Source: an uncultured Alphaproteobacteria bacterium
GTDB lineage: Bacteria; Pseudomonadota; Alphaproteobacteria; Micavibrionales; Micavibrionaceae
Length of the DNA: 23,696 nt
Direction: 5' to 3'
Assembly: GCA_946481105.1 (NCBI GenBank)
Contig: CAMLMM010000028.1
Location: forward strand, 1-23,696
Positions 23,284 through 23,696 of the stretch are shown here, one piece after another. The position numbers were made by a program, and so were the translations under genes. Every line of letters starts with the position of its first letter. The first letter of the stretch is position 1. Under the pieces are notes generated by a model. It did no database searches. It was not told where the DNA came from and saw only the letters and a list, made by a program, of their open reading frames with translations.

Positions 23284-23307
23284 TGACGAAACCTAGGTTT
23301 CACGTCA
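23284..23307. repeat. Perfect 14-bp palindrome within an extended inverted repeat after lptG
   Basis: GAAACCTAGGTTTC at 23288-23301 is a perfect palindrome; flanking TGAC and GTCA extend the symmetry to 23284-23307 with one extra base on the right. It lies 51 bases past the lptG stop and about 130 bases before mlaA. With no T run it is a poor terminator, and a dimeric repressor site is possible. The rest of 23234-23435 is AT-rich leader with one small hairpin (CCTGC/GCAGG at 23399-23413). Confidence 0.45.
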
Positions 23308-23435
23308 TTTCTCAGTGTGTATTTTTTGCCGCAAAACGGGTTTTTAACTTCTTTCTAAGATGTTCCTGTTGAAATGGTGTGAAGAAAAAACGAAACAGCC
23401 TGCTTCGCGCAGGTACGTATGGTCGGGACCTGGAA

Positions 23436-23696
23436 ATGATATCAAAAACGAATGTAAAAAATTTACTCACCCTCGTTGTTGTGGGTGCTTTTCTAACCTC
23501 ATGCGCCAGCCAGTCTACCGGTGAAGTCTCCGACCCGCTGGAGGGGATGAACCGCGGCATTTTCAAATTCAATAACGCGATTGACACGGCAGTGCTGGAA
23601 CCAGTGGCGAAAGGATATCGCAACGTGGTGCCAAAGCCCGCCCGCACCGGCGTCCGTAACGTGCTGCATAATCTGAAATCCCCGACCATTATCGCG
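23436..23696 (+). CDS. mlaA: Outer-membrane lipid-asymmetry lipoprotein MlaA/VacJ, 5' part (partial)
   Basis: MlaA sits in the outer membrane and passes surface-exposed phospholipids to MlaC for return to the inner membrane. The window holds the first 87 codons. They show a lipoprotein signal peptide with hydrophobic core L-L-T-L-V-V-V-G-A-F and lipobox L-T-S-C (C23). The family opening D-P-L-E-G-M-N-R-G-I-F-K-F-N follows, with V-L-E-P-V-A-K-G-Y after it, and then V-P-K-P-A-R-T-G-V-R-N, as in VacJ proteins. The ATG at 23436 is the start that gives a proper signal peptide; the ribosome site is weak. Its place after lptFG makes the right end an envelope-assembly block. Confidence 0.95.
   Translation, partial: MISKTNVKNLLTLVVVGAFLTSCASQSTGEVSDPLEGMNRGIFKFNNAIDTAVLEPVAKGYRNVVPKPARTGVRNVLHNLKSPTIIA

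Overview
The window reads as a stretch of housekeeping chromosome from an alphaproteobacterium. The evidence is the AddA/AddB pair in its alphaproteobacterial form, a ferrochelatase with a C-terminal cysteine cluster, pepA divergent from lptF-lptG, and the rpmH-rnpA-yidD-yidC-engB cluster. Base composition is moderate and I saw no frameshift in any core gene. The unknown 206-residue protein and the pilin-like protein would fit a less-studied lineage such as a Micavibrio-like or Rhodospirillales-like group, but that placement is inference. I saw no rRNA, tRNA, CRISPR array, transposase or integrase.

Layout. Positions 1-65 (minus) hold the first codons of a glucokinase-like gene, overlapped by the end of a cation diffusion facilitator gene (46-966, minus). 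A very small secreted-protein gene (1073-1237, minus), too short for many gene callers, lies between that and hemH (1326-2363, minus). A GC-rich terminator sits directly against the hemH start codon, and an unrecognised conserved-looking gene follows (2409-3029, minus). From a good sigma70-type promoter at 3149-3177 the plus strand carries rpmH, rnpA, yidD, yidC and engB, mostly with 4-base start/stop overlaps: ribosomal protein L34, RNase P protein, two membrane-insertion factors and a ribosome-assembly GTPase. A convergent pilin-like membrane protein gene (6531-7214) and rmuC (7280-8509, plus) come next.

The one accessory-looking stretch is 8510-9277. It holds a 95-base paired REP-like element, a small basic-protein ORF behind a fully consensus promoter, a 98-base inverted-repeat element that has entered the 3' part of that ORF in frame, and a short 9-base-period repeat. 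Then come thrS (9278-11269) and infC (11348-11908), the latter starting at a non-AUG codon (ATC or ATT), followed by two strong terminators.

From 12095 to 20935 the minus strand carries, in transcription order, pepA, addB, addA, trxA and a lysine/alanine repeat protein resembling the histone H1 tail. pepA-addB and addB-addA overlap by 4 and 1 bases, so they are probably co-transcribed and translationally coupled; AddAB is the double-strand-break resection enzyme. On the plus strand lptF and lptG (21006-23233) encode the two permease subunits of the LPS export ABC transporter, and the window ends inside mlaA (from 23436), an outer-membrane lipid-asymmetry lipoprotein. The right end is therefore an envelope block.

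I did not find a clearly new multi-gene system. The best leads are the repeat-invaded small ORF with its consensus promoter, the terminator touching the hemH start codon, the 54-residue secreted peptide, the non-AUG infC start, and two lineage-type proteins of unknown role (206 aa and pilin-like).
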